From: Astragalus membranaceus
Lineage: Eukaryota > Streptophyta > Magnoliopsida > Fabales > Fabaceae
Assembly: GCA_039519185.1 (NCBI GenBank)
Contig: CM076848.1
Location: 128,472,371 to 128,536,370 of the forward strand
Direction of reading: 5' to 3'
DNA length: 64,000 nt
The notes beneath the pieces were generated by a model. That model worked only from the letters and a program-made list of their open reading frames with translations, did no database searches and was not told the DNA's origin. Positions 46,406-57,574 of this stretch are shown piece after piece. How positions within the stretch are numbered: the stretch's first letter is position 1; the number at the start of each line of letters is the position of its first letter. The translations under genes were made by a program, and so were the position numbers.

Positions 46406-47176
46406 CTCGAATTTGAAGAATAGGATCTCTAGAGATGATCACGAACGGAACCACGGCAACCGGATCACGCCTTCTCTTTTCTCCTTGGAGCTTGCGACTT
46501 GCTCTTCTCCTCTCCTCCCCTCTACGGCGCACTTCCTCTCTTTCTCTCTATTCTCAAGTTTCGCTAATGCTAGCAACAAACCCTAACCCCTAGGCGCCTT
46601 TGCCCAATTCGCATATGACAAGAATCATGGGCTTGGGCTTCTCACTTAAGCCCAAGTCCATCTAATTTGGCACCTCCATCTTCTAATGCCACCTACACAT
46701 AATAATATAATTTCTAATAATTAACTTACATCCACTTAATTAATTTAAATTCCTAAATACTTAATTAAATAAATTAATTAAATATTTAGGGTTTTACAAC
46801 TCTCCCCCACTTAGAATATTTCGTCCTCGAAATTCACCTGTCAACGCCAACACTCTCCCTCTAAGGCCACCTAGACAACTAGTGCTATCTATCATGCTGA
46901 TTACTATTGCTTTGATTACCGGTGGTAAGTGCTTGGGCGGCCGTCCCTCCTACTTGTTCAGCCAGGTAACTTCAAGCAGTAATAATCAGACTCACTCTCT
47001 ACTCCGCTGCGCTACTCTGATAAACTAGCTCGCATCCTACCTCACTCATCTACCCTTAAGGATAACAAAATTCATCAATCATCACAGCATCAAGACGAAA
47101 TTCAAAGGGTGCATAACAGTCGTACAACAAGTCTCATAATTTTAGTAACACGACCACAACATCCACAAACAACTTT

Positions 47177-47320
47177 GCCACTCAGGCGACATCAACAATT
47201 ACAACTGCCACTCAGGCGACATCAACAACTACAATTGCCACTCAGGCGACATCAACAACTACAATTGCCACTCAGGCGACATCAACAGCTGCAATTGCCA
47301 CTCAGGCGACATCAACAACT
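47177..47320. repeat. 30-bp minisatellite, five units
   Basis: GCCACTCAGGCGACATCAAC starts at 47177, 47207, 47237, 47267 and 47297. The repeat recurs at 51814-51957 in the second internal copy. The Leu/Arg/Gln-rich repeat frame across it is not a gene. Confidence 0.95.
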
Positions 47321-48851
47321 AAAAACCAACAACAGAGCAACATCATCGACAACAACAATATTAACAACTCAGTCACACAATCGGGCACTAAGGCACCGGC
47401 AACGGTTAACAATCGAATTAGGCACAACTCATAAAAATAGCAGCAGTGTGCAAAAGTAGGGACAGTAACAGTTATTCTTGAAAGCACTGACAGCGGCCTT
47501 AGGAAACAGCAACAATTATTTAAATAAAACAGCAATAGCAAATAGCTCAGGATAATCCACGAAACATTATCAACTAAGTACACAGGAACACGGTTAACAT
47601 ATAAAACCTTTTTATAACTAGTCAGCCCAAAAGAATAGTTATATTAACATTTACAGTAATTAGTTAATTCGGCCCCAGTGCACAAGCGTCCAAAATGCAC
47701 ATTTCTAAGTCTTAAGATTTTTAAAACCACGTAACGCATATCGCAAGAGTGCAACCGCTAAAACAAAATCCGAATCGTTTATAAAAGTGATTTTCAATGC
47801 TAATCTCGGCATCCAGCCGTAAAAGTGTTTAATGGACGTTCAAAAGCACTTTCAGAAATCACTTTACTTTTAGATTTTCAAAACCACATGATAGAAATCC
47901 ATAAGTAACAACCAAGAGATTTTGTCATAAAACTCCGGCACGCAAGGTTACACCTAGAGGAAATTAGGCAAGTCAAAATAGTAACTCAATGATGTGGTAG
48001 TTCTCAGCTAAAATATTTACATCCGGTCGCAATTTTCCAAAAGAGTTGAGGACCAAATTAGTACACTTGAATGAAAACATTTTCACTTGTAGTGATTAAA
48101 ACACCACGGTAGCTATTAGTGCAGTAACAACTTAAAATAGTCCATAAAATAATTTTACAACGCATTTGGTTTCCAAACATCAAATCACATTGCACAAGAC
48201 TTCTCACAGAGGCTTACCGTCGACTACTTAAGACAGTTCGGACAAAGCAACATAGGAGGGTAACATGCAACAAGGTAAGCTATCAGTAGCATACAGGCAC
48301 AGCAGACACACATGACAAGGTCAGTCAAGCAACATAGGCTGTAATTACCATTTTAAAATGCAATCATGTTTGTTCACACTCAAGGGACAACCAACTCAGG
48401 ATGGTGAGCATGTAATATTATACTTTACAAATGCATGAGCATGCGAATACATGTCAAGTCAACATCTAACAACAAACATCAATTACAAGAGCATCTGAGT
48501 GAAAGTCAATCTAATATTTTACAACAAGCGGCAATTAATTTGAATATGATGCAGGGTACACCGAGCTCAATACCAACCAAAACACATGTGCGCATTTAAA
48601 CAACAGAGCATACCATTTAGAAACACGCAGCAAGGAGGTCAACAATAAGGACCACAACCCACAAACGCAATTCACACACCGAAAACACAATAAGGCACAC
48701 AACACTAGTAGGGACATCTCCCCCACTAGTTCACTTATCGATGGAAACTTTTGGCGTACCTGCAACATAAACAATGGTCAGCACTGAAAGACAACAGTTG
48801 GTCACTATCTGACACAACGACTCGATGACATGGCCGGACGGACCAACCATT

Positions 48852-48863
48852 GCTCTGATACCA
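48852..48863 (-). promoter_or_regulatory. Primer binding site of G4
   Basis: TGGTATCAGAGC on the minus strand, four bases from LTR-b. It shows LTR-b is the 5' LTR of the left unit. Confidence 0.9.
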
Positions 48864-48867
48864 CTAA

Positions 48868-51435
48868 TGTAACACCCCTTTTCTACCCGGTAATTTGTTT
48901 AATAAAAATATCAGAGTTTTCAAAATTTAATTACGCCACAAGGGATGTCACACTTCAAATAACTCGCTTTTCGAAAACAGTCTTATAATAACTTCAAAAC
49001 GTCATTATCAATTAAATTACAACTTCGCATCCAAAATCCAACAGTTTAATCATAAAAGGCATTACAACTATGCCAGGCTTGCAATACTACATTCCAATAA
49101 CCACAACAGTCATAATGACTTAAACAACATTCATTCCCCCCTAGTGTTACATAATCAGAGCAGACGACCCGACTCGAATTAGTGAAGGTACCTAGTCCTT
49201 CACTCGCGATCACCTGCACGTTACCACATAGGGGTAACATTCAAACAGAAGGGTGAGTCCAATTCAATTCATATAATAAATCATATGATAAATAATAAGT
49301 CAAGTCACATCTCTAAAATAAGCACATCACAATCATCAATCACATCACTACAATAACTCATAAATAATCACATCACAATCATCGATCACATCACTACAAT
49401 AACTCATAAATAATCACATCACAATCATCGATCACATCACTACAATAACTCATCACTATGTCATGTAGGCATATGAAATGCAACCCACTCGCAGGCATAT
49501 GCATGAGGTACCTTTTCACAAACGTCGCTTAGCCATTAAGGCCTCATCGTCACTTAGCCACATGGGCCTCAAAAACGTCACTGGGTTTATGCATATGGGG
49601 CATGAGACACTATGACATGCACCACTCACAAACACACAAATACACAATTACCCAAATCACAGTCAACTATGTGACCCGTCACTTACCGGTTTGCCAAATA
49701 AGAGGCACAGCACCTGCCAATTCACAATTACACAACAACGTCACTTGGCCTTTTAGACCTTATCATCACTTAGCCTTTCGGGCCTTAAACGTCACTGGGT
49801 TTCATCGTCACTTATACATAAATATCATCAACTCAAACATCAGCCACTGAGGGCAAAAACGTCATTTACTAGCCACCGAGGGCATCATCGTCATTTACAC
49901 GTCATTATAATTAACATTGGCCACCAAGGGCAAAACAGTCTTCTACACGTCATTATAAATAATATTAGCCACCAAGGGCAAAACAGTCATTTACACTTCC
50001 TTATAAATAATATTAGCCACCAAGGGCAAAACAGTCTTTTACATGTCATTATAAATAATATTAGCCACTAAGGGCAAAACAGTCTTTTACACGTCATTAT
50101 AAATAATATTAGCCACTAAGAGCAAAACAGTCTTTTACACGTCATTATAAATAATATTAGCCGCTAAGGGCAAAACAGTCATTTAACTAGCCACTAGGGG
50201 CATCATCGTCAAAATCATCATTTTTGACACTAAATCGTTAAAACCACTGGCCATACGCAAAAGAGAATTTTTAAAGACACCCAGAACATCTTTTTATTGT
50301 CACAGCAACGATCACCGGGAACAGCCACTTGGGGCGCCCCAACAACCTTCAGAAATAATAAGTCTTTATTTTTAAAAATGGGACACACAGATAGACAACT
50401 GAAAATGCTTCACAACGCTTTTTGAAACGTTCAAAACGGATGTCCGAGTCAAAAGATATAGCGAAAACAGTTTTCGAAAACATTTTGGGACATCCTGAAA
50501 AACTGGCGCCATGGGCACCCAGCGCCTAGCAAAAGTTAACACACGCACGCACACACCCGGGCGATCAGCGCCCAACGCCTTGGCGCAGCACACAACACAC
50601 GCACACGGGAGCTCAGCGCCCAGCGCTGGCCCCCAGCGCCCAGCGCTACGCACACACACACGCGCACGGGCGCTCAGCGCCTAGCGCTGGCACCCAGCGC
50701 CTGGAGCAACACTGCACAGCGCACACCACCATGGGCGCCCAGCGCCCAGGCACTTTCAGCAACACAAATTTTTGCACAATTTCACATACGCATCGATTTC
50801 TTCAAAATTTCCACATAATCCATCACACTCATATTACAACTACTCATAATCACATGTAAAATCATCAAAGCCACCCATCAAAACATCGAAATTCACACAT
50901 CCTAAGCACAGCCTAGATCACGCATACATCACAAATCAAGGACACGAATTCACAAACATATCATGGTCATGACTAATCTAGGCTACCACTACTTAGGATC
51001 TATCATAGGAATTATTATAGAAATCGATAGAACTCCCCTTACCTCGAATTTGAAGAATAGGATCTCTAGAGATGATCACGAACGGAACCACGGCAACCGG
51101 ATCACGCCTTCTCTTTTCTCCTTGGAGCTTGCGACTTGCTCTTCTCCTCTCCTCCCCTCTACGGCGCACTTCCTCTCTTTCTCTCTATTCTCAAGTTTCG
51201 CTAATGCTAGCAACAAACCCTAACCCCTAGGCGCCTTTGCCCAATTCGCATATGACAAGAATCATGGGCTTGGGCTTCTCACTTAAGCCCAAGTCCATCT
51301 ATTTTGGCACCTCCATCTTCTAATGCCACCTACACATAATAATATAATTTCTAATAATTAACTTACATCCACTTAATTAATTTAAATTCCTAAATACTTA
51401 ATTAAATAAATTAATTAAATATTTAGGGTTTTACA
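48868..51435 (-). repeat. G4 LTR-b (5' LTR of left unit, also 3' LTR of right unit)
   Basis: 2,568 bp. It is flanked on the left by the primer site and on the right by the polypurine tract of a second internal region, so one LTR serves two units. It includes about 55 bp near 49030-49115 that LTR-a lacks, and lacks about 7 bp of the GC block (near 50525). Confidence 0.88.
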
Positions 51436-51992
51436 ACTCTCCCCCACTTAGAATATTTCGTCCTCGAAATTCACCTGTCAACGCCAACACTCTCCCTCTA
51501 AGGCCACCTAGACAACTAGTGCTATCTATCATGCTGATTACTATTGCTTTGATTACCGGCGGTAAGTGCTTGGGCGGCCGTCCCTCCTACTTGTTCAGCC
51601 AGGTAACTTCAAGCAGTAATAATCAGACTCACTCTCTACTCCGCTGCGCTACTCTGATAAACTAGCTCGCATCCTACCTCACTCATCTACCCTTAAGGAT
51701 AACAAAATTCATCAATCATCACAGCATCAAGACGAAATTCAAAGGGTGCATAACAGTCGTACAACAAGTCTCATAATTTTAGTAACACGACCACAACATC
51801 CACAAACAACTTTGCCACTCAGGCGACATCAACAATTACAACTGCCACTCAGGCGACATCAACAACTACAATTGCCACTCAGGCGACATCAACAACTACA
51901 ATTGCCACTCAGGCGACATCAACAGCTGCAATTGCCACTCAGGCGACATCAACAACTAAAAACCAACAACAGAGCAACATCATCGACAACAA
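51436..51992 (-). other. Second, truncated G4 internal region
   Basis: This repeats 46799-47355, including the 30-bp minisatellite, and stops after CATCATCGACAACAA at 51992, where G5 LTR sequence begins. Confidence 0.9.
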
Positions 51993-52937
51993 GAGGATTT
52001 CGAGGAAGAAGATGAATAGTGTTCGGGGAAGATTTCGAGGAATTCGGCATTTCGGTCAAAAGAGGTTTCGTGATCGAGCGGAAAGTTTTAGAAGCGGATT
52101 TGAGCGTCGTCGGAACGGAAAGTTTAAGCGGGGAGCGTTCGTGTGGCTACTCGGTGATTTCGGCTCGATCGTGGTTCACGCTTCAAGGGTGAGTTCTACT
52201 CACGTTTAGGATTTTACGTTTCGAATTAATTGATAAACTGTTTTATCGCTTTCGCTGGACTGGAATATTATGTGATACTGTCTGATTCGGGTTAGGAATC
52301 GATTGGGGCGAGTCTCGGGTTGCGTCGCGTTAAAATGGAATTTTTGGTGATTTGATTCGAGAGATTTTGATTTAAAACCGTTATTTGGAAAATCGTCGTA
52401 TTTTGATAAACTTCGATTTGATTAAGATTTTGATTGATTTGATTGATTGTTTGATGTTGATTGGGTCTGATTATATGTGTGTGAAAACTGTTTTCAATCG
52501 GAACGAGAATCGGAATTAAGCGGAATCGCGGTTTTCGCGCGAAACCGCCAAATTCTGCACTTGACAGACCCCCTTGCTGTCTGTTCGCGCGCCACTCGCG
52601 TGCCATTTGGCAGAACCTGCTGTCTGTTCGCGCGCCACTTGCGCGCCGCGCGCCACTCGCGCGCCATTTGGCAGAATTTCAGCAACCAAACACTGTTTTT
52701 CGTTTCGCGATAACTTTTGATCCGGGAACCCGATCGAGGTGTTCTAAGATGCGTTGGAAATCTTATTCAGAGCCCTAACTGAATATTCTATTTTTAAGGA
52801 AAAATGAACTCTTTTTGATATTGAAAATTGTGTCGAAAAGTGGTCAACTAGAGTGCGAGTGTGAACTTGGTTTTTATAAAATGTGGATTAAAGTGTTTTA
52901 TTGATTGTCTGGTTTGATGGACCGTGGGTTCATAGTA

Positions 52938-53005
<68 letters not shown>

Positions 53006-53649
53006 GTTGGGTGACGACCCATGTTTTGACATACTAGGCGGGGCAGTCATGCTCCCCCAACCTAGGCTCCGTGCCAATAGGAGAATGTACTATTGGTAAG
53101 GGGTTCACCGGGATTAGCACTGGATTTGCAGTCGGTGCCGCACTTTGTTTGTTCACGTTCACCGGGATTAGCACTGGATTTGCAGTCGGTGTCGTGTTGA
53201 TTTTAAAAAAGGATTTTTAATTGAACCGAGAGAGTTAGTAGGGGTCTCGGTAGAACTCACTGAGATTGTATCTCACTGTTTAAATGTTGTTGTTTTACAG
53301 AGACACAGGGACAGCGGAAATCCAAGAGGCACGAGTAGGTTGAGCTCGGATTGGTTGTTGATAGCCCAGCTTTATGTTTAAGCTTATTTCCCTTTTGTTG
53401 TCTGTATACTAAAACATTATGTATTTAGTGCGTATCTTTCTTCCGCTTTCTTATATGATACTGAATGCTATATATGCTGATGGTATATGGTCTGAGAACC
53501 ATATTGTCTTGTTGTAAATAAGACTGTTTGGGTTATATTCAGCGAAAAATTTATAGTGATATTCAGTGTCTAAGCAGGAAATATATCTCTGATGTGTTAC
53601 TAATGTGCACTTGGGTATTTTTAGTAGATAGAAATACCGGGGTGTTACA
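51993..53649 (+). repeat. G5 5' LTR, truncated on its U3 side
   Basis: It aligns with 58250-59881 from about 52005. Bases 51993-52004 (GAGGATTTCGAG) resemble GGAAGATTTCGAGG nearby and may be filler at the joint. The GC-rich block (52587-52670) is 18 bp shorter than in the 3' LTR. A (TA)n run is at 52941-53002. Two GGGATTAGCACTGGATTTGC units lie at about 53108-53195. The predicted intron is 52189-53300. Confidence 0.88.
52941..53002. repeat. (TA)n microsatellite in G5 5' LTR
   Basis: About 60 bp of TA, much shorter (about 27 bp) at the same place in the 3' LTR (59205-59231). It is a fast-changing marker between the two LTRs. Confidence 0.95.
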
Positions 53650-53651
53650 GT

Positions 53652-53663
53652 TGGTATCAGAGC
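53652..53663 (+). promoter_or_regulatory. Primer binding site of G5
   Basis: TGGTATCAGAGC, two bases after the 5' LTR. It is intact despite coding decay. Confidence 0.92.
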
Positions 53664-53753
53664 AGTTCGACCTAGTCGGACTTAGTTTAGGGTTGAGTCG
53701 ATTCCTTGTTAGTCCTTTTTGTAATTACACTTATGATGCTAAGAGACATTGAG

Positions 53754-54353
53754 CCTGATCAACTTAATACTTAGTGCATCATAAGCGGAATTATGACTGG
53801 ATGATCAAGATGCAATCCTCGACCAAGATCGGAATCTCCAACCGATGCATCCTCAGGAAAGGTGACATGATGGTGGAAGGATACACCGCTAAGTTGGAAA
53901 AGTTGTCTCAATTTTACCAAGTGGTAAAGTAAGCTCCGGATGACGAATGAGAATGCAGATGTATAAGAAGGGCCTTAGTGCTATTATGACTTAGGGTCTC
54001 AGTTCTTATACTATTACCAATTATGTTGCCTAGGTACAATCAGCCTATGTCGCCGAGGATGATCTCATAGGAAATATGGGAAAGGAAAGAAGGTAGTTGA
54101 ACTATCAACTCCGAATGCAAAGTCCTAAGATAATTTCATCAAAGGAAAAGCAGATGCAATTCTTTGATTCTTCAAAGGTCAGAAGATGTTCTAACTGTGG
54201 AAAGCCTCACAGCGGTGATTGCAAGCGAAGATCTAATCGGTGCTATTATAGAAATGTAGAGGGTCATTATGGTAAAGAGTGCCCCGTAAGGAAGAGTTTC
54301 AAGGAGTTACAAGCAGCTCTAAGGCAAGGACGAGTCAACATTCTGAATGTTTA
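53754..54353 (+). pseudogene. G5 gag relic with zinc knuckle
   Basis: Pieces of Tekay Gag are readable: MVEGYTAKLEKLSQFYQV-like near 53870-53930, and CSNCGKPHSGDCKRRSNRC followed by GHYGKEC (54185-54290). In the knuckle the second Cys is replaced (CYYR). Stops and frameshifts separate the pieces, and the capsid core is largely gone. Confidence 0.75.
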
Positions 54354-54359
54354 GGCAGT

Positions 54360-55700
54360 TACGACTGCAGACAATCTACTGAGGAGTATGAGAACAGTTT
54401 TCAATAACTCGATCAGTATATTATATGATTCGGGTGCAACCTATTGCTGTATATCCCGATCGCATGTGAATCGGTTGGGATCAGCCTTATCATTGCTATC
54501 CGAGCCGATAACTATTTTAACTGCTGCTAAGGGTCGTGTCCAGACCTAATCTTTGTATAGAATTGTCTACTTGTCATAGGAGGCAGAAATTTCATTGTAG
54601 AATTTATTGTTTGCCTATGAGAAGTGTGGACACCATTTTGGGTATGGATTGAATGACTGCAAATCATGTCGCAATCGACTGTGTTAATCAACTATCAGCT
54701 TCGCTTCAGAATCAGTTAAATTGTCTAGGACAAATTCTGAGGCGGTTACCTAGTTCACCTTAGACGGTCAATCTTCATTCCAAGGTGCGGAAGCACATGT
54801 TAGTATGTTATCTGCATCCACTGAAACTAGTTTAGATTTGGCGAACATTCAGGTTGTGAATGACTTTCTGGATGTTTTCACGATGAAGTTTCTTCTGAAC
54901 CTCCAGAGCGAAAGGTAGAGTTTGCCGTGGAATTGGTTCCTGGCACGGGATCAATATCTATTGTTTCTTATTGAATGTTCCTTTAGAATTAAAGGAAATG
55001 GAGTCTCAACTTGAAGAGTCGATGTTAAGGAAATTCATTCGACCGAGTGCTTCTCTAAGGAGTGCTCTGGTGTGGTTAGCCGAAAGGAAAAATGTTAGCG
55101 TGAGATTGTGCATTGATATTGACTACTCAACAAAGTGACGATCAAGAATAAATATCCCTTACCAAGGATAGACGATTTGCTTGAGCAATTTGAGGTGCTG
55201 CAGTGTTTTCTAAAAATCGATCTGAGGTCACGATATCATCAAATAAAAGTTAGAGCCTCAGATTTTCCGAAGCCAGCTTTCCGTACTAGGTATGAACATT
55301 TTCTGTTTGTAGTGATGCCCTTCGGGTTGACTATTGCTCCAGCGGTATTCATGGATTACCTGAACCGAGTTTTTCCTCAATTACCTAGATCAATTTGTAG
55401 TCGTTTTCATTGATGGTATCTTGATGTGCTCAAAGACCATTGAGGAGCATGCCCAACATCTCCGCATTGTTCTGAAAGTACTCCAAGAAAATAAGTTGTA
55501 CTTGAAACCTTCGAAGTGTGATTTTTGGGTGTCAGAGGTAAAGTCCTTGGGACATGTGATTTCTCAAGTAAGGAGTTTCTGTAGATCCCAGTAAGAAGGA
55601 AGCGGTGTTGAAAGGGAGTGACCGACATCAGTCGCAGAGATCAAAAGTTTCTGGGTCTAGCCGGTTACTATAAGAGATTTGTAAAAGGGTTCTCACAGTT
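54360..55700 (+). pseudogene. G5 protease and RT relic
   Basis: The protease site ILYDSGATYCCIS lies at about 54418-54456. The linker PPERKVEF is near 54900. RT is readable as NKYPLPRIDDLLEQ, LKIDLRSRYHQIKV and VVMPFGLTIAPAVFMDYLNRV (55135-55413). The catalytic region after it (VVFIDGILM) has Gly where the second Asp of FIDD should be. Many one-base losses break the frame. It is not functional. Confidence 0.8.
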
Positions 55701-56510
55701 AGTTGTCCACTTACTCGGTTAACTCGTAAGGGTCAACAGTTTACGCGGGATGCTGATTGTGAAGAATGTTTTCAAGAATTGAAGGTTTGGTTGACTTCTG
55801 CTCCAATCCTGATTCTTTCAGATCCGTTTTTGGGATTCCAAATTTACAGCGACGCTTCTGGGAATGGTTTGAGATGTGTTCTCATGTAGAATCATCAAGT
55901 GGTAGCTTATGCATCTAGACAGTTGAAGGTCCATGAGGAGGATTATCCAATTTATGATTTGGAATTGGCAGCTATTGTGTATGCACTGAAGGTTTGAAGA
56001 CATTACCTGTCTGGGTCTCGTTTCGAAGTCTTTAGTGGTCACAAGAGTTTAAGGTATCTGTTTGATCAGAAAGAACTGAATAGCAGGCAGAGAAGTGTGC
56101 TGAGTTTCTGGAGGATTATAAATTCGTGTTGATGTAGCATTCAAGAGAGGCCAGTGTTGTAACTGATGCACTGAGTAGGAAATCCATCCACATGGCCAGG
56201 TTTATGATGCATGAGATGGAATTATCAGAGTCTGTTAGAGACTTAAATCTGAATTCAAGATCAAGAAGAACCGGTTAGTGTTGAGCCATATGAGGATCTC
56301 TAGCTCATTAAGGGATTCTATACGCTTAGCATAGGAAGTTGATGTGAAGCTACAATCACAAAAGGTATTTCCAGATTTTTACCATGGATAGTGATGGAGT
56401 CAATTGTTTCAACGGTAGAATCTGTGCGGCCGATGATGAGAACAATAAAAGGCAAGTGTTAGAGGAAGCACACCGAAGTTTATATTCTGTTCCAGGGTGT
56501 AAAGAATATA
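55701..56510 (+). pseudogene. G5 RNase H and integrase N-terminus relic
   Basis: RNase H is traceable as FQIYSDASGNGL (about 55835), YPIYDLELAAIVYALKV, then a stop, RHYLSGSRFEVFSGHKSLR (Gly replaces a catalytic Asp) and DALSRKSIHMARFM. The integrase start reads ICAADDEN...RQVLEEAHRSLYSV and is lost by about 56510. There are numerous in-frame stops. Confidence 0.78.
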
Positions 56511-57574
56511 AAGCAGAGGTATTAGTTTGTTAACCTCTCCTTTGTGAAGGTTAACAATGAGATAGTATTATGAGATTCCGTTTGACAAGTCGAACGTGAA
56601 TACGAATAAGTAAATGAGGTAACTGCTGACTATTCTCACGTTGCGAATAACCATCAAAGGATTAATTGATGGATCTGCTTATAAGTGACAGAAATTTCCG
56701 AAGTGAAGCTTGGCGTGCGGTGTAATAGTTTTGAAAAATCGTTTTTGTGAAAACCCGCATGCTAAAGTTAATTTTGGGAACGAATTAAGAGGCTAATAGA
56801 ATATGATTGAGGAGGAAATCCTAGGAGGATTACTTAGGTTGAGGGGAAGCTCTCAACGCTATTGACTAATTCGGAAAGGAGCTCTGAGTTCTGTTTGATA
56901 GTTGTTTGGAGAACAACTGAGGTGATTTTCATTACGTTCAATTTATTTGATGTCCCCGTGGTTTATTTCTACGTTTAAGATAAACGTTTCTGGTAAATCC
57001 TCATTTCACCTTCTTTCGAGAAGTATTATTTCGAAATCTTGGGGGCGAGTCAAGAAGTTTCACAAGTGACTTTTCCGTCACATTGTCGATGTGTACGAGA
57101 ACTGTTATGGATTTTAGAAGGATTTTTTTTATGAAAACGTGTTTATACCCTTCGAAGAAATTGTGTTTGTTCTTACCTTTACAGAGGAGTACCGATATGT
57201 GGATCTCATTTTCAACATATATTTCTATCAAGCGTCTTATATTACACCCTTTGATTTAGATTAATCAAAGTTGGGGAGTAAACGAGGATAATTGGAATAA
57301 AGCTTCAGAAGCGTTATAAAACGCGGTGCCGAGCCTATGTAGGCGAAAGAGGAGTTTCTCGTGTTGATTCGTAACCAGAGAGTTCGTATCAAGGTAGTAG
57401 TGGATCATACTTGGAGATGGATGTGCCAACTTTGGAAAGATTTTCTACACTCATTTCATTAATTCAAGAATGTTTTCTAACAAATTTAGACCTTTCTCAG
57501 AATGTCGATCCTCGGTTAGTCGGATGAAAGACTTAGCGAAATTTTGAGGACAAAATTCTTCAAGTTGGGGAGAA
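56511..57574 (+). other. G5 3' internal region, decayed, with polypurine tract
   Basis: No integrase core or chromodomain was recognised, apart from scattered residues. The last 40 bases, TTGAGGACAAAATTCTTCAA then GTTGGGGAGAA, are the family 3' tail and polypurine tract directly before the LTR at 57575. Confidence 0.7.

Larger units (their letters stand above)
44261..46798 (-). repeat. G4 LTR-a (3' LTR of the left unit)
   Basis: 2,538 bp, ends TGTAACACCCC...TTTTACA. The first ~235 bp differ clearly from LTR-b, but from about 44498 onward the two are nearly identical. A GC-rich block with many CAGCGCCCAGCGC units lies at 45868-46110. An ACATCACTACAATAACTCAT-containing repeat of about 60 bp occurs three times at about 44690-44812. 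Confidence 0.88.
46799..48867 (-). other. G4 internal region, no coding capacity
   Basis: On the minus strand it ends with a polypurine tract (AAGTGGGGGAGAGT next to the LTR at 46801-46815) and the family tail GAGGACGAAATATTC. It contains a 30-bp minisatellite. The remainder has only short unconserved frames. Confidence 0.8.
44261..51992 (-). mobile_element. G4: non-coding Gypsy-type element, arranged LTR-internal-LTR-internal
   Basis: The LTRs are at 44261-46798 and 48868-51435. An internal region is at 46799-48867 with its primer site, and a second, truncated internal copy follows at 51436-51992. No gag or pol was found in the 2.07-kb internal region, so it depends on another element's proteins, like a large retrotransposon derivative (LARD). 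The repeated part has an offset of 4,644 (left) to 4,637 bp (right). This could come from LTR-LTR recombination or from tandem duplication. The right end is cut by G5. Confidence 0.82.

Noticed and set aside
47109..47459. Leu-Pro-Leu-Arg-Arg-His-Gln repeat protein
   Set aside because: It is a 30-bp minisatellite (period divisible by three) in the non-coding internal region of G4.
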